From Candidatus Micrarchaeum sp. (GTDB lineage: Archaea; Micrarchaeota; Micrarchaeia; CAILAH01), in the NCBI GenBank assembly GCA_020723045.1, contig DYJQ01000005.1, positions 1 to 19,935 on the forward strand: a stretch of 19,935 nucleotides of DNA, written 5' to 3'. Positions within the stretch are counted from its first letter, which is position 1; each line of letters starts with the position of its first letter. Below, one piece after another: positions 13,797-19,935 of this stretch. The position numbers and the translations under genes are program-made. The notes under the pieces are model-generated. The model saw nothing but the letters and a program-made list of their open reading frames with translations, was not told the origin of the DNA and did no database searches.

Positions 13797-14489
13797 TCAT
13801 TCAACGACCTTTGTTTGCACATCACCGCGCGTGAGCTTATTTAGTTTATCATAAAGCACCGACTGCATGCCCGGCGGGATTTCAACAAGCGCTACGAGAG
13901 AGCCATCATTTAGCCATTCCTCCCTCTTTATGCCAAACTCTTTGAGTATGCCTACTGCCCTCCCCGCATGCTCAGCCTTTACCTTTACGGCAATTTTCAT
14001 TACCTCATACCTAAGAGGGATAATAGGCCGCAACATCTTCACAACATCCTCAACCTGGGCCTCGGCACTCTTGTTCGCATCAATTCGCACCTTCGCCTCA
14101 TCCATCGCCAACTCTATCCTCTTTATGGGATGCGGTGTGTTAGTGTGCGGGTCGATGTAGTTCTGCGCTATGTATTGAATAATCCTGTTGCGCTTCTCCT
14201 CCATCGCCTGACGTTTCTGCTCAGTAGTAAGGTGAAGCTCGCCCTTGATGAGTATCTCCCTCGCTATGGAATCAAAATCCGTGGTGCCGAACGCCTTCTT
14301 TAACGATTGTTCAGATTGCTCTTCACCCTTGCGGCCATTTTTATACACAACATGTGCTGCGAGCATATCTGAGAAGGGGGCCTGTTGTCCTCTTCTGTAC
14401 TCCGCCACAAGGTGCGGGTCCGCAAAAACCTCAAATGCCTCCCCGCCCTTCTCAAGCCGTACTATAATGGCCTTGTCAAGGGAAACCAA
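13797..14489 (-). CDS. sdo1: Ribosome maturation protein SBDS/Sdo1
   Basis: Archaeal orthologue of the Shwachman-Bodian-Diamond protein, which helps release the anti-association factor aIF6 from the large ribosomal subunit. The start is TTG 14489: it gives MVSLDKAIIVRLEKGGEAFEV, exactly the family N-terminus, and GGGTGA lies 6 nt upstream; no in-frame ATG fits. The FYSH domain covers about 1-90, then the helical domain (QKRQAMEEKRNRIIQYI, PHPIKRIELAMDEAKV), then a ferredoxin-like domain from about 160. The start overlaps closely with psmA (1-nt gap after its TAG), so translation is coupled. Confidence 0.96.
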   Translation of the reverse strand: MVSLDKAIIVRLEKGGEAFEVFADPHLVAEYRRGQQAPFSDMLAAHVVYKNGRKGEEQSEQSLKKAFGTTDFDSIAREILIKGELHLTTEQKRQAMEEKRNRIIQYIAQNYIDPHTNTPHPIKRIELAMDEAKVRIDANKSAEAQVEDVVKMLRPIIPLRYEVMKIAVKVKAEHAGRAVGILKEFGIKREEWLNDGSLVALVEIPPGMQSVLYDKLNKLTRGDVQTKVVE

Positions 14490-14490
14490 A

Positions 14491-15225
14491 CTATTTCACC
14501 CGCGATAGGTATTTCTTTATCTCAGCGGGCTCAAGGTACTTTGCCTTCTTATCCTTCTTATTCACAATTGCAATATCTAGGGATTGCTCGCTGAATTTCT
14601 TCGCCTCTTCCTCGCCAGCAACGTTGAACAACGTCTCAAGTGCCAGCACAATGCCATCTTCTAGACTCTTGTTTTCATTATAATGCTCACTCAGGTACTT
14701 CTCGACTGCTTCCTTATTAGAGCCTATCCCCGTTGCATAGTAACCAGTGTATGCCCCGCTGGGCTCGACTTCATACAGGGAGAGCAGGCTATCGTTTACG
14801 CCAGCGAAAAGCATTGACACGCCAAACGGTCTTATACCGCCGTACTGTGTGTATATCTGTATAGTGTCTGCAATCTTCCTGCTCAACTCAAGCACGCTTA
14901 TGGGCTCTGAATATGTGATGCGGTGTTTCTGCGCCTCCACCCGCGCCATGTCTATCAGCCTGCGCGCGTCCGCAGCAAGGCCGGATGAAGTTGCGATAAT
15001 GTTTTCATCGATTAGGTGGACCTTGCGTACAGAATCGAGAACGAGGAGGTTGTTCATCATGAACCTATTGGCTGCGAGTACAACACCATCCTTGCACACC
15101 ATACCTAGTGCGGGGCTGCCGCGCTTCACCGCCTCCTTTGCATACTCTACCTGAAAGAGACGACCGTCTGGACTGAACACCGTGATCGCACGGTCATACG
15201 CCTGTGGAGAAACTGGGTACATCAT
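14491..15225 (-). CDS. psmA: Proteasome subunit alpha
   Basis: Outer-ring subunit of the 20S proteasome. The signature N-terminal helix and strand are present: YDRAITVFSPDGRLFQVEYAKEAV, followed by RGSPALGMVCKDGVVLAANR, LLVLDSVRKVHLID and the QYGGIRPFGVSMLFAG segment. The 244 residues are full length. The gene starts ATGATG with AGGTGATGA as ribosome site; either Met is possible (15225 or 15222). The C-terminus here is KKYLSRVK, so the HbYX-binding pocket residues cannot be judged without structure. It heads the downstream exosome block with its own promoter. Confidence 0.97.
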   Translation of the reverse strand: MMYPVSPQAYDRAITVFSPDGRLFQVEYAKEAVKRGSPALGMVCKDGVVLAANRFMMNNLLVLDSVRKVHLIDENIIATSSGLAADARRLIDMARVEAQKHRITYSEPISVLELSRKIADTIQIYTQYGGIRPFGVSMLFAGVNDSLLSLYEVEPSGAYTGYYATGIGSNKEAVEKYLSEHYNENKSLEDGIVLALETLFNVAGEEEAKKFSEQSLDIAIVNKKDKKAKYLEPAEIKKYLSRVK

Positions 15226-15267
15226 TCATCACCTTTTAAAAAAGCTCTTTTCTATTAAAATACAAAC

Positions 15268-15275
15268 TTATAAAA
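15268..15275 (-). promoter_or_regulatory. TATA box of the psmA-to-Brix operon
   Basis: On the minus strand TTTTATAA sits about 47 nt before ATG 15225, predicting a start near 15247 and a 22-nt leader that holds AGGTGATGA. It lies directly after the stop of the thiolase gene. The T-rich minus-strand run may also end the upstream transcript. Confidence 0.5.
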
Positions 15276-15279
15276 ACAT

Positions 15280-16200
15280 TCAGTGCCCCATTTGCTTCTT
15301 TAACTTATCAAGCAATATACACCGCTTGCACTGCTCCGTCGATGATGGCCCGCCACATGTGATGCACGTGCGGGTGGTCAGATTTTCTGGAACTTTCATA
15401 TTCTTAAGCACGGAGAGGTATGAGTTAAGCACTCTGAACTTCACACCGGGATATTTTTCCTCCATATTATTGAGGAATTCACGCACGGGGTTGCGCAATG
15501 CATACGCCGCATAGGGGCACTCACCATTATGGAAGTCAATGTTATTGCACAGTGCATAGGCCATCACTTCCCTCTCCGGGATGGAGAATAAAGGCCGTAT
15601 CCTCGATACGAATGCTTCGCTCTCTATAATCCCACCATTGGGCGTAAACCTTGCAATCCTTAACGGCTCGTTCCTCATCATGTTCATCAAAAACGTCTGG
15701 ATAATATCATCAAGGTTGTGGCCGATAGCGAGCGCGTCGAGCTTGAGTTCGCCAGCAGCTTTATTGAGTATCCACCTCCGGAATACACCGCAGTAAGAGC
15801 ATGGGTCGGTCTTCTTATGTTTCATCAACCTATCCATGGGGATGGCATAATCTGTAAATTTATAGATATGGTGTTCTATACCAAGGCTTTTTGCAAGCCT
15901 CCTTGCATTCCTTATGCTGACGTCCCTATAACCCTTAATCCCCTCATCAACAGTTATTGCAATAAGCTTGAGGCGCCTGTCCTTCCCCAACAACTTATGC
16001 AACAGGTAGAGCATAGTGAGGCTATCCTTCCCACCTGAGACCGCAACACCGATCCTTTTCCTTCCCTCAATCATACCATACTCACGTATTGAGGCCCCTA
16101 CCCTTTTTTCTACCAAACGTGAGAGGTGTTTACTGCACAAGAATTTTTGAGAATAGGAGAGATAGATAACCGCTTCATTATTACACTCACTGCACTTCAT
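15280..16200 (-). CDS. ncsA: tRNA 2-thiolation enzyme, TtuA/NcsA (Ncs6) family
   Basis: PP-loop ATPase that adenylates a tRNA uridine and replaces oxygen with sulfur. Order: N-terminal zinc ribbon (C3-x2-C6, C22-x2-H25), PP-loop SGGKDS (55-60), C134-x2-C137 and C228, the three Cys that hold the [4Fe-4S] cluster in TtuA/TtcA-type enzymes, GHNLDD (160-165), and C-terminal zinc ribbon (C279-x2-C282, C291-x2-C294). At 306 residues it is full length. Archaeal members act on U34 (NcsA) or U54 (TtuA); sequence alone does not decide. The sulfur donor is probably the ubiquitin-like protein encoded just upstream. Start ATG 16200 is the most downstream of three nearly identical start regions; the zinc ribbon needs this start. 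Confidence 0.92.
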   Translation of the reverse strand: MKCSECNNEAVIYLSYSQKFLCSKHLSRLVEKRVGASIREYGMIEGRKRIGVAVSGGKDSLTMLYLLHKLLGKDRRLKLIAITVDEGIKGYRDVSIRNARRLAKSLGIEHHIYKFTDYAIPMDRLMKHKKTDPCSYCGVFRRWILNKAAGELKLDALAIGHNLDDIIQTFLMNMMRNEPLRIARFTPNGGIIESEAFVSRIRPLFSIPEREVMAYALCNNIDFHNGECPYAAYALRNPVREFLNNMEEKYPGVKFRVLNSYLSVLKNMKVPENLTTRTCITCGGPSSTEQCKRCILLDKLKKQMGH

Positions 16201-16238
16201 GGTATCACCGCTCCATTATTGCATTCACTGCACTTCAT
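16197..16238 (-). CDS. Upstream mini-ORF 2 (13 aa) before the thiolase gene
   Basis: Reads MKCSECNNGAVIP and stops at TGA 16199-16197, which overlaps the thiolase ATG as ATGA. It is a duplicated copy of the gene start, preceded by GGAGCGGTGATACC. Whether it is translated is unknown; the overlap suggests termination-reinitiation control. Confidence 0.4.
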   Translation of the reverse strand: MKCSECNNGAVIP

Positions 16239-16276
16239 GGTATCACCGCTCCATTATTGCATTCACTGCACTTCAT
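16235..16276 (-). CDS. Upstream mini-ORF 1 (13 aa) before the thiolase gene
   Basis: Identical peptide MKCSECNNGAVIP, ending in an ATGA overlap with mini-ORF 2. It lies 27 nt after the stop of the sulfur-carrier gene and lacks the GGAGCGGTG stretch in front, having only AAGGGTAAGATACC. Confidence 0.4.
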   Translation of the reverse strand: MKCSECNNGAVIP

Positions 16277-16303
16277 GGTATCTTACCCTTTCACAATGTC
16301 GCG

Positions 16304-16498
16304 CTATCCTCCTGTTGAAACGCGTATCAGATCCACACGGTCGCTTGGTTCTGCATAATCATATTCCGTCACGACCTTTCCGTTTACTTTTGCAATTACC
16401 GTCTCGCGTGTGAAACCCAGCCTCACTATCAAATCTGAAACCTTTATCTTGCCATCAATCTTACACTGCCGGCGCTGGCCATCTACATACACTAACAT
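16304..16498 (-). CDS. Ubiquitin-like sulfur carrier (SAMP/ThiS/MoaD-like)
   Basis: A 64-residue beta-grasp protein: MLVYVDGQRRQ, KIKVSDLIVRLGF, VIAKVNGKVV and a C-terminus ending RVSTGG. The exposed diglycine is adenylated by an E1-like enzyme and carries thiocarboxylate sulfur to enzymes such as the TtuA/NcsA protein encoded next; haloarchaeal SAMP2 and Thermus TtuB are the models. It may also be conjugated to proteins and lead them to the proteasome, whose alpha subunit is two genes downstream, but that is inference. No E1 gene is in the window. ATG 16498 is about 27 nt from the TATA element, consistent with a leaderless transcript. Confidence 0.88.
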   Translation of the reverse strand: MLVYVDGQRRQCKIDGKIKVSDLIVRLGFTRETVIAKVNGKVVTEYDYAEPSDRVDLIRVSTGG

Positions 16499-16519
16499 GC
16501 TCTCTTCTTAGGCCTCTTA

Positions 16520-16530
16520 ACTAATAAAAG
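16520..16530. promoter_or_regulatory. Shared bidirectional TATA element, sulfur carrier/enolase
   Basis: CTAATAAAAG (16521-16530) lies 27 nt from the ATG of the sulfur carrier on the minus strand and 40 nt from the enolase ATG on the plus strand. It is the only TATA-like element in the 67-nt divergent gap. An imperfect hairpin (CCACTG 16536-16541, CAGTGG 16552-16557) lies around the expected enolase start site. Confidence 0.45.
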
Positions 16531-16565
16531 AGTTGCCACTGAAACATTGCACAGTGGTGCATAGC

Positions 16566-17798
16566 ATGCAGATACAGAATGTGATGGGACGGACGATATT
16601 TGACTCACGTGGTAATCCAACAGTAGAGGCGGTTGTGTATACCAAAAACCAAGTCGGAAGGGCCTCTGCACCAAGCGGTGCATCAACTGGTACTCACGAG
16701 GCAGTCGAACTTCGCGACGGTGGCAGGCCGTATATGGGAAAGGGCGTAAACAAAGCAATCGATAACATAAACAAGATTGATGGGCTCATACGAGGGATGG
16801 ATTGTAGAGAGCAGAAGAGGATTGATAAGGCAATGATAGATGGTGACGGCACGCCTAATAAGCAAAACTTAGGCGCAAACGCTATCGTTGCAGTCTCGAT
16901 GGCAGTTGCACGGGCCGCAGCTGCAGAGAGTGGGAAGGAGCTCTATGCATACCTCAACCCATCTGCTGACCGGCTGCCAATACCACTCATGAATATAATT
17001 AATGGCGGAAAACATGCAGGCAGCGGGCTGGCAATACAGGAATTCATGATCGTGCCGAGTGGCGCCAAAAACTTCAGTGATGCAATGCGTATGGGAACGG
17101 AGGTATACCACACACTCAAGGGGATGATTGCCAAGAAATACGGAAATGCGGCAACGGGTGTGGGTGATGAGGGTGGGTTTGCGCCCCCTATTGATAAGAC
17201 TGATGATGCGCTTGAGATAATACAAAAAGCAGTGGATGAGTGCGGCTATGAAAAAAAGGTTCGGTTATCGCTTGACTGTGCCGCATCATCATTTTATGCA
17301 GATGGAAAATATGCAATTGACGGAAAGAAAATAGGCCCTGACAAATTGCTGGATATGTACGTGGAAATGATTGATGCATACAAGCTCTTTAGCATAGAGG
17401 ACCCGTTCAATGAGGATGACTTTGATTCATTCGCAACACTCAACAAGCAAAAGCTCTGCCGGGTTGTGGGTGATGACCTTACTGTGACAAATGTTGCCAG
17501 GATAAGGCAGGCGCTCGATATGGGCGCCATGGATACGCTCCTTCTCAAAGTAAACCAGATTGGCACGCTTACAGAAGCATTCGATGCTGCGGGCCTTGCG
17601 AAGAGTAATGGATGCGGCGTAATAGTAAGCCACAGGTCGGGTGATACGTGCGACGCGTTTATTGCAGACCTTGCGGTCGCACTTGACAGTGGGATGATTA
17701 AGAGTGGCGCCCCATGCAGGGGGGAACGCCTAGCCAAGTATAATAGGCTTTTGGAAATTGAATACTTGCTAGGCCCTACGGCCAAGTATGGCCTATAA
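16566..17798 (+). CDS. eno: Enolase (phosphopyruvate hydratase)
   Basis: Interconverts 2-phosphoglycerate and phosphoenolpyruvate in the cytoplasm. Start ATG 16566 gives the family N-terminus MQIQNVMGRTIFDSRGNPTVE. Catalytic and metal residues are all visible: SGASTGTHEAVELRD loop, GDEGGFAP with the acid/base Glu (E202), metal ligands D237 (SLDCAAS), E278 (IEDPF) and D303/D304 (GDDLTVTN), and the catalytic Lys K328 in LLKVNQIGT, then VSHRSGDT and SGAPCRGERLAKYN. At 410 residues it is a normal archaeal/bacterial length. It would consume the 3-phosphoglycerate made by RuBisCO after mutase action. It is followed 11 nt later by an exported-protein gene, possibly cotranscribed. Confidence 0.98.
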   Translation: MQIQNVMGRTIFDSRGNPTVEAVVYTKNQVGRASAPSGASTGTHEAVELRDGGRPYMGKGVNKAIDNINKIDGLIRGMDCREQKRIDKAMIDGDGTPNKQNLGANAIVAVSMAVARAAAAESGKELYAYLNPSADRLPIPLMNIINGGKHAGSGLAIQEFMIVPSGAKNFSDAMRMGTEVYHTLKGMIAKKYGNAATGVGDEGGFAPPIDKTDDALEIIQKAVDECGYEKKVRLSLDCAASSFYADGKYAIDGKKIGPDKLLDMYVEMIDAYKLFSIEDPFNEDDFDSFATLNKQKLCRVVGDDLTVTNVARIRQALDMGAMDTLLLKVNQIGTLTEAFDAAGLAKSNGCGVIVSHRSGDTCDAFIADLAVALDSGMIKSGAPCRGERLAKYNRLLEIEYLLGPTAKYGL

Positions 17799-17809
17799 AG
17801 GTGTATAAT

Positions 17810-18745
17810 ATGATAAACGGAAGATATATGCTGGTATTCTTGATGGCCTTTGTGATTTTGGCACAAGCAGCTGATGAGTTCTCTGCTAATATAGATGCTA
17901 TAAAGACCAAGCGCGGCTTAGTCACCAATGATGGCATTGAGATCACAAACTGCAACGTGCCGAATGAGCCGCAGTATGTAATATTCAGCGTAGAGTTTGA
18001 ATATCCAAAAAATGAGTGCTCCGGCCCGATGGACATTTATTATACATACTATGAGTTCGCTTCTGAGGAGTACATTACTGGTGAAAGCCAGTGCACCATA
18101 ACAACAAGGGATAACTGCGATATCAAAGTTGATATGTTGTTCGGCGGAAAGGGCAACGGCACCATTACAAAGGATGAGTGGATACGGTTTAGGGGTGTGT
18201 GCAGGGAGAATGGGAAGGAGTTCACATATAACCTGCCGATAATGATAAAGCATAATGATTTTAATGTAGAGAACGAGATGATTGCACGTTTGAGTTCTGC
18301 GGCCGATGTGATTTCAGATGCGGAAGCGGCACTATCCGCATGCACATGCTGCGGGAATAAGGATTATGCAACCAAAATCAGCAATTACAAAAACAGACTG
18401 GACACCCTCGAAAAGATGCTTGCAAAGTGCAGCTTCCAAGGTTTATCAAACGATATCATTGTGCTCGAGCAGGAGGCTGGTGCAACGGAAGACAGCATAG
18501 CCACCACAATCTGCCCGCCTACCCAGCTACCGAAAGAGAATGAAAGCGTTGAAGAGATTGTAGAAAAAAACATCAACAATGTCAGTGAAGAGATTGCAAG
18601 CACAATCAAAAATAATACAAATTTGAATGGCAAGCAGGAAGAGGAGGAGGGTGCTGGCGCACAACAACAGAAAGGCATATGCCCCGCAGGTGCAATTCTG
18701 GTTGCGTTGCTTGTCGGCCTGTTTGCTGTTGCAAAAAAAATCTAA
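17810..18745 (+). CDS. Exported, C-terminally anchored Cys-rich surface protein
   Basis: No family recognised. ATG 17810 follows AAAGGTG; the in-frame GTG 17801 is part of that site. The product has a Sec-type signal peptide (MINGRYMLVFLMAFVILAQAA, cleavage before DEF expected), an extracellular domain with many Cys including a CTCCG cluster, a helical stretch (SAADVISDAEAAL, YKNRLDTLEKMLAK), an acidic/Asn-rich linker with glycosylation sequons (NGT, NES, NVS, NNT), and a C-terminal hydrophobic anchor (GAILVALLVGLFAVAKKI). The layout fits a type I surface protein with its bulk outside the cell. It lies 11 nt after enolase and converges on the next gene with a 4-nt gap. Confidence 0.72.
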   Translation: MINGRYMLVFLMAFVILAQAADEFSANIDAIKTKRGLVTNDGIEITNCNVPNEPQYVIFSVEFEYPKNECSGPMDIYYTYYEFASEEYITGESQCTITTRDNCDIKVDMLFGGKGNGTITKDEWIRFRGVCRENGKEFTYNLPIMIKHNDFNVENEMIARLSSAADVISDAEAALSACTCCGNKDYATKISNYKNRLDTLEKMLAKCSFQGLSNDIIVLEQEAGATEDSIATTICPPTQLPKENESVEEIVEKNINNVSEEIASTIKNNTNLNGKQEEEEGAGAQQQKGICPAGAILVALLVGLFAVAKKI

Positions 18746-18749
18746 AAAT

Positions 18750-19400
18750 CTAATTTTCAATTATTTTTATCTGGTCTTTCACCACACCTATTATTCGCAC
18801 CTTGAACGTGTTCTTGCCTGCTTTCAACTCAACAGTAGTATCATACTCACTGCCTGAGATATTGATCTGCAAAATGCTTGGGTTGAATTCATTAAGATTG
18901 ATAGAGGTCTGGACATGCGCGATACTCTTCCCCTGCAATCCCTTGTATACTTGAAGCTGGCCGCTCTCCGTAATCACCACTGCAACCTTCCCCCACATAA
19001 CCTTCCCCTTCTTTGCACATTCCGGGCCAAACAGGCCGTCATACTCCATGAAGTCCGCCACCTTTATTCTGCCTGTAGGCTCATCAATGATTGTTGACTC
19101 GCCAGTATTCAGCACGCGCTTCCCTCCAGCAACACGCACGATGGCCCTCTCAAGAAGCAATACTGTGTACTTCTCACTACAACTTACCTCAATTGGCTTT
19201 CCAAACCTCCCCACAACATCGGAGACACTTGCAGAACTGGTTTTGCTGTTAACTGTATATTCAACACGTTTGCTGGCTTCAATGTACTTACATGCATTGT
19301 AATCATCGGCAAGAACAGGCCGTGAAAGAAATGAATAGAATGCAACCGCAGTTACGGCCAGTACCCCCTTGAACCTACGTGCCCACTCTTTCTTATGCAT
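18750..19400 (-). CDS. Exported protein of unknown function
   Basis: The 216-residue product begins with a basic region (MHKKEWARRFK) and a hydrophobic stretch GVLAVTAVAFYSFLSRPVLA, a signal peptide or anchor, cleavage probable after VLA before DDY. The rest is beta-rich with few Cys: SASVSDVVGRFGKPIEV, YTVLLLERAIVRVAGGKRVLNTGESTIIDEPTGRIKV-type strands that resemble FecR-like folds without enough to assign them, then KGKVMWGKVAVVITESGQLQVYKG and a final strand series. No C-terminal anchor is seen. The ATG is about 25 nt from an A/T-rich TATA block, consistent with a leaderless message. Confidence 0.68.
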   Translation of the reverse strand: MHKKEWARRFKGVLAVTAVAFYSFLSRPVLADDYNACKYIEASKRVEYTVNSKTSSASVSDVVGRFGKPIEVSCSEKYTVLLLERAIVRVAGGKRVLNTGESTIIDEPTGRIKVADFMEYDGLFGPECAKKGKVMWGKVAVVITESGQLQVYKGLQGKSIAHVQTSINLNEFNPSILQINISGSEYDTTVELKAGKNTFKVRIIGVVKDQIKIIEN

Positions 19401-19417
19401 GCCATTTTTAGGGGGTT

Positions 19418-19432
19418 TTATATTTTTAAAGT
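19418..19432. promoter_or_regulatory. Shared TATA block between two surface-protein genes
   Basis: The block TTTATATTTTTAAAG can be read as TATA in both directions. It is about 25 nt from minus-strand ATG 19400 and about 37 nt from plus-strand ATG 19462, which has a GGTG site 7 nt upstream. Confidence 0.45.
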
Positions 19433-19461
19433 TTGCCAGTAAATTAATTAACGGTGTATTT

Positions 19462-19935
19462 ATGGAAGTTAGACGTGGACAGGCAGCAATGGAATACCTG
19501 ATGACTTATGGATGGGCGCTCTTGGTTATAGTGCTCGTCTTAGGTGCACTCCTTTACCTTGGCGTGCTAAACCCGCAGAGCAGGATACAAGATACCTGTA
19601 ATCTACCGATCGGCTGGGAGTGCAAAGTTATGGCACTTGACGGCAACGGAAAGCTGACGCTTAAGATAACCAACCAGCAGGCAGTCCAGGCTGAGGTTAA
19701 TGTGGCATGCGCACCCGGCACTGGAACGACGATTGAGGATGGGCTATTCAAAGGAACACCACAGAAACTCTCACCAGGTGCGAGCGCAAATTTTTACTGC
19801 ACAATTGCGGGCTTCAATGGGAGACAGATTGGAGAGATCTCAAGCGGCGAGGTGTTCGTGAAATACAAGGAAGATGTTCAGGATGCAATAGAGAAGACTA
19901 TTAAGGGCTCGTACACTGCAAAGGTAAGCGTCTCG
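19462..19935 (+). CDS. Class III signal peptide protein (type IV pilin-like), partial
   Basis: The frame is open to the window edge (158 codons, no stop). It starts MEVRRGQAAMEYLMTYGWAL, the archaeal class III signal peptide: a charged leader cut by a prepilin-peptidase-like enzyme between G6 and Q7, followed by a hydrophobic helix (LLVIVLVLGALLYLGVL). This QAAMEYLMTYGWA version is frequent in DPANN archaea. The mature part after the helix is beta-rich with Cys residues (DTCNLPIGWECK, NVACAPG, NFYCTIAG) that may pair in disulfides. The helix would pack in a pilus-like filament or anchor the protein. The downstream end is outside the window. Confidence 0.85.
   Translation, partial: MEVRRGQAAMEYLMTYGWALLVIVLVLGALLYLGVLNPQSRIQDTCNLPIGWECKVMALDGNGKLTLKITNQQAVQAEVNVACAPGTGTTIEDGLFKGTPQKLSPGASANFYCTIAGFNGRQIGEISSGEVFVKYKEDVQDAIEKTIKGSYTAKVSVS

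Larger units (their letters stand above)
16176..16282 (-). repeat. 38-bp tandem repeat, 2.8 copies, covering the thiolase start
   Basis: Units at 16176-16213, 16214-16251 and 16252-16282 (partial). The latter two agree fully over their shared length; the first, which contains the true gene start, differs at two synonymous positions. Each unit carries ATG plus the first eight codons. Because 38 is not a multiple of three, each extra copy shifts frame. Confidence 0.97.

Noticed and set aside
16176..16282. Regular repeats as a CRISPR array
   Set aside because: Units are directly adjacent with no spacers and contain the coding start of the thiolase gene, so this is a tandem duplication. The same holds for 8439-8535.
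16533..16565. Longer enolase start (TTG 16533)
   Set aside because: Known enolases begin close to the MQIQNVMGRTIFDSRG segment; ATG 16566 gives this, and the upstream codons lie in the promoter/leader.
1..19935. tRNA, rRNA or insertion sequence in the intergenic gaps
   Set aside because: All gaps are short (under about 110 nt). None shows a tRNA cloverleaf with a TTCRA-type arm, and no transposase or terminal inverted repeats were found.

Overview
The window is archaeal. It carries the proteasome alpha subunit, SBDS, all three core exosome proteins (Rrp4, Rrp41, Rrp42), eL43 (L37Ae), RNA polymerase subunit Rpo12, a Brix/IMP4-like protein and eL41. Promoters are TATA-type, several transcripts look leaderless, and Shine-Dalgarno (SD) sites are of the GGTGA/GAGGTG kind. 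A surface-protein precursor with the class III signal peptide signature RRG|QAAMEYLMTYGWA, many very small genes and a form III-like RuBisCO point to a DPANN-type archaeon, for example Micrarchaeota or Diapherotrites. That placement is inferred from gene content only.

Layout. 1-580: doubtful basic repeat ORF. 532-3165: SERCA-like Ca2+ P-type ATPase. 3187-3636 (minus): an 89-aa unknown protein followed in the same frame, after a TAG, by a short cold-shock-like protein. 3776-6659 (plus): one apparent operon of a 49-aa protein, an ExeA/Cdc6-like AAA+ ATPase, a 51-aa cysteine-rich zinc protein and RuBisCO. 6704-6958 (minus): unknown small protein. 7054-8002: LemA, eL41 (24 aa) and a two-helix membrane protein. 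8015-10113: AT-richer accessory block with a four-helix membrane protein containing a fresh 36-bp tandem repeat, and an AAA_14/DUF4143 ATPase. 10152-15225 (minus): informational superoperon psmA-SBDS-rrp4-rrp41-rrp42-membrane protein-eL43-rpoP-Brix. 15280-16498 (minus): ubiquitin-like sulfur carrier plus TtuA/NcsA-type tRNA thiolase, whose start region is triplicated. 16566-17798: enolase. 17810-19935: three exported or surface proteins, the last cut by the window edge.

How it fits together. RuBisCO and enolase are both on the 3-phosphoglycerate route, but the other enzymes of the AMP/ribulose-bisphosphate pathway are not in the window. The sulfur carrier and thiolase form a tRNA 2-thiolation pair directly upstream of the proteasome/exosome block. 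A recurring local feature is short tandem duplication (24, 36, 38 and an older 57 bp unit), each altering a protein or a translation start.

Most noteworthy: two identical 13-codon upstream ORFs with ATGA overlaps in front of the thiolase gene; the four-gene RuBisCO operon with an AAA+ ATPase; RuBisCO substitutions at several normally fixed active-site positions plus a C-terminal extension; and a tandem array of Asn-Ala-Thr sequons in a predicted extracytoplasmic loop.
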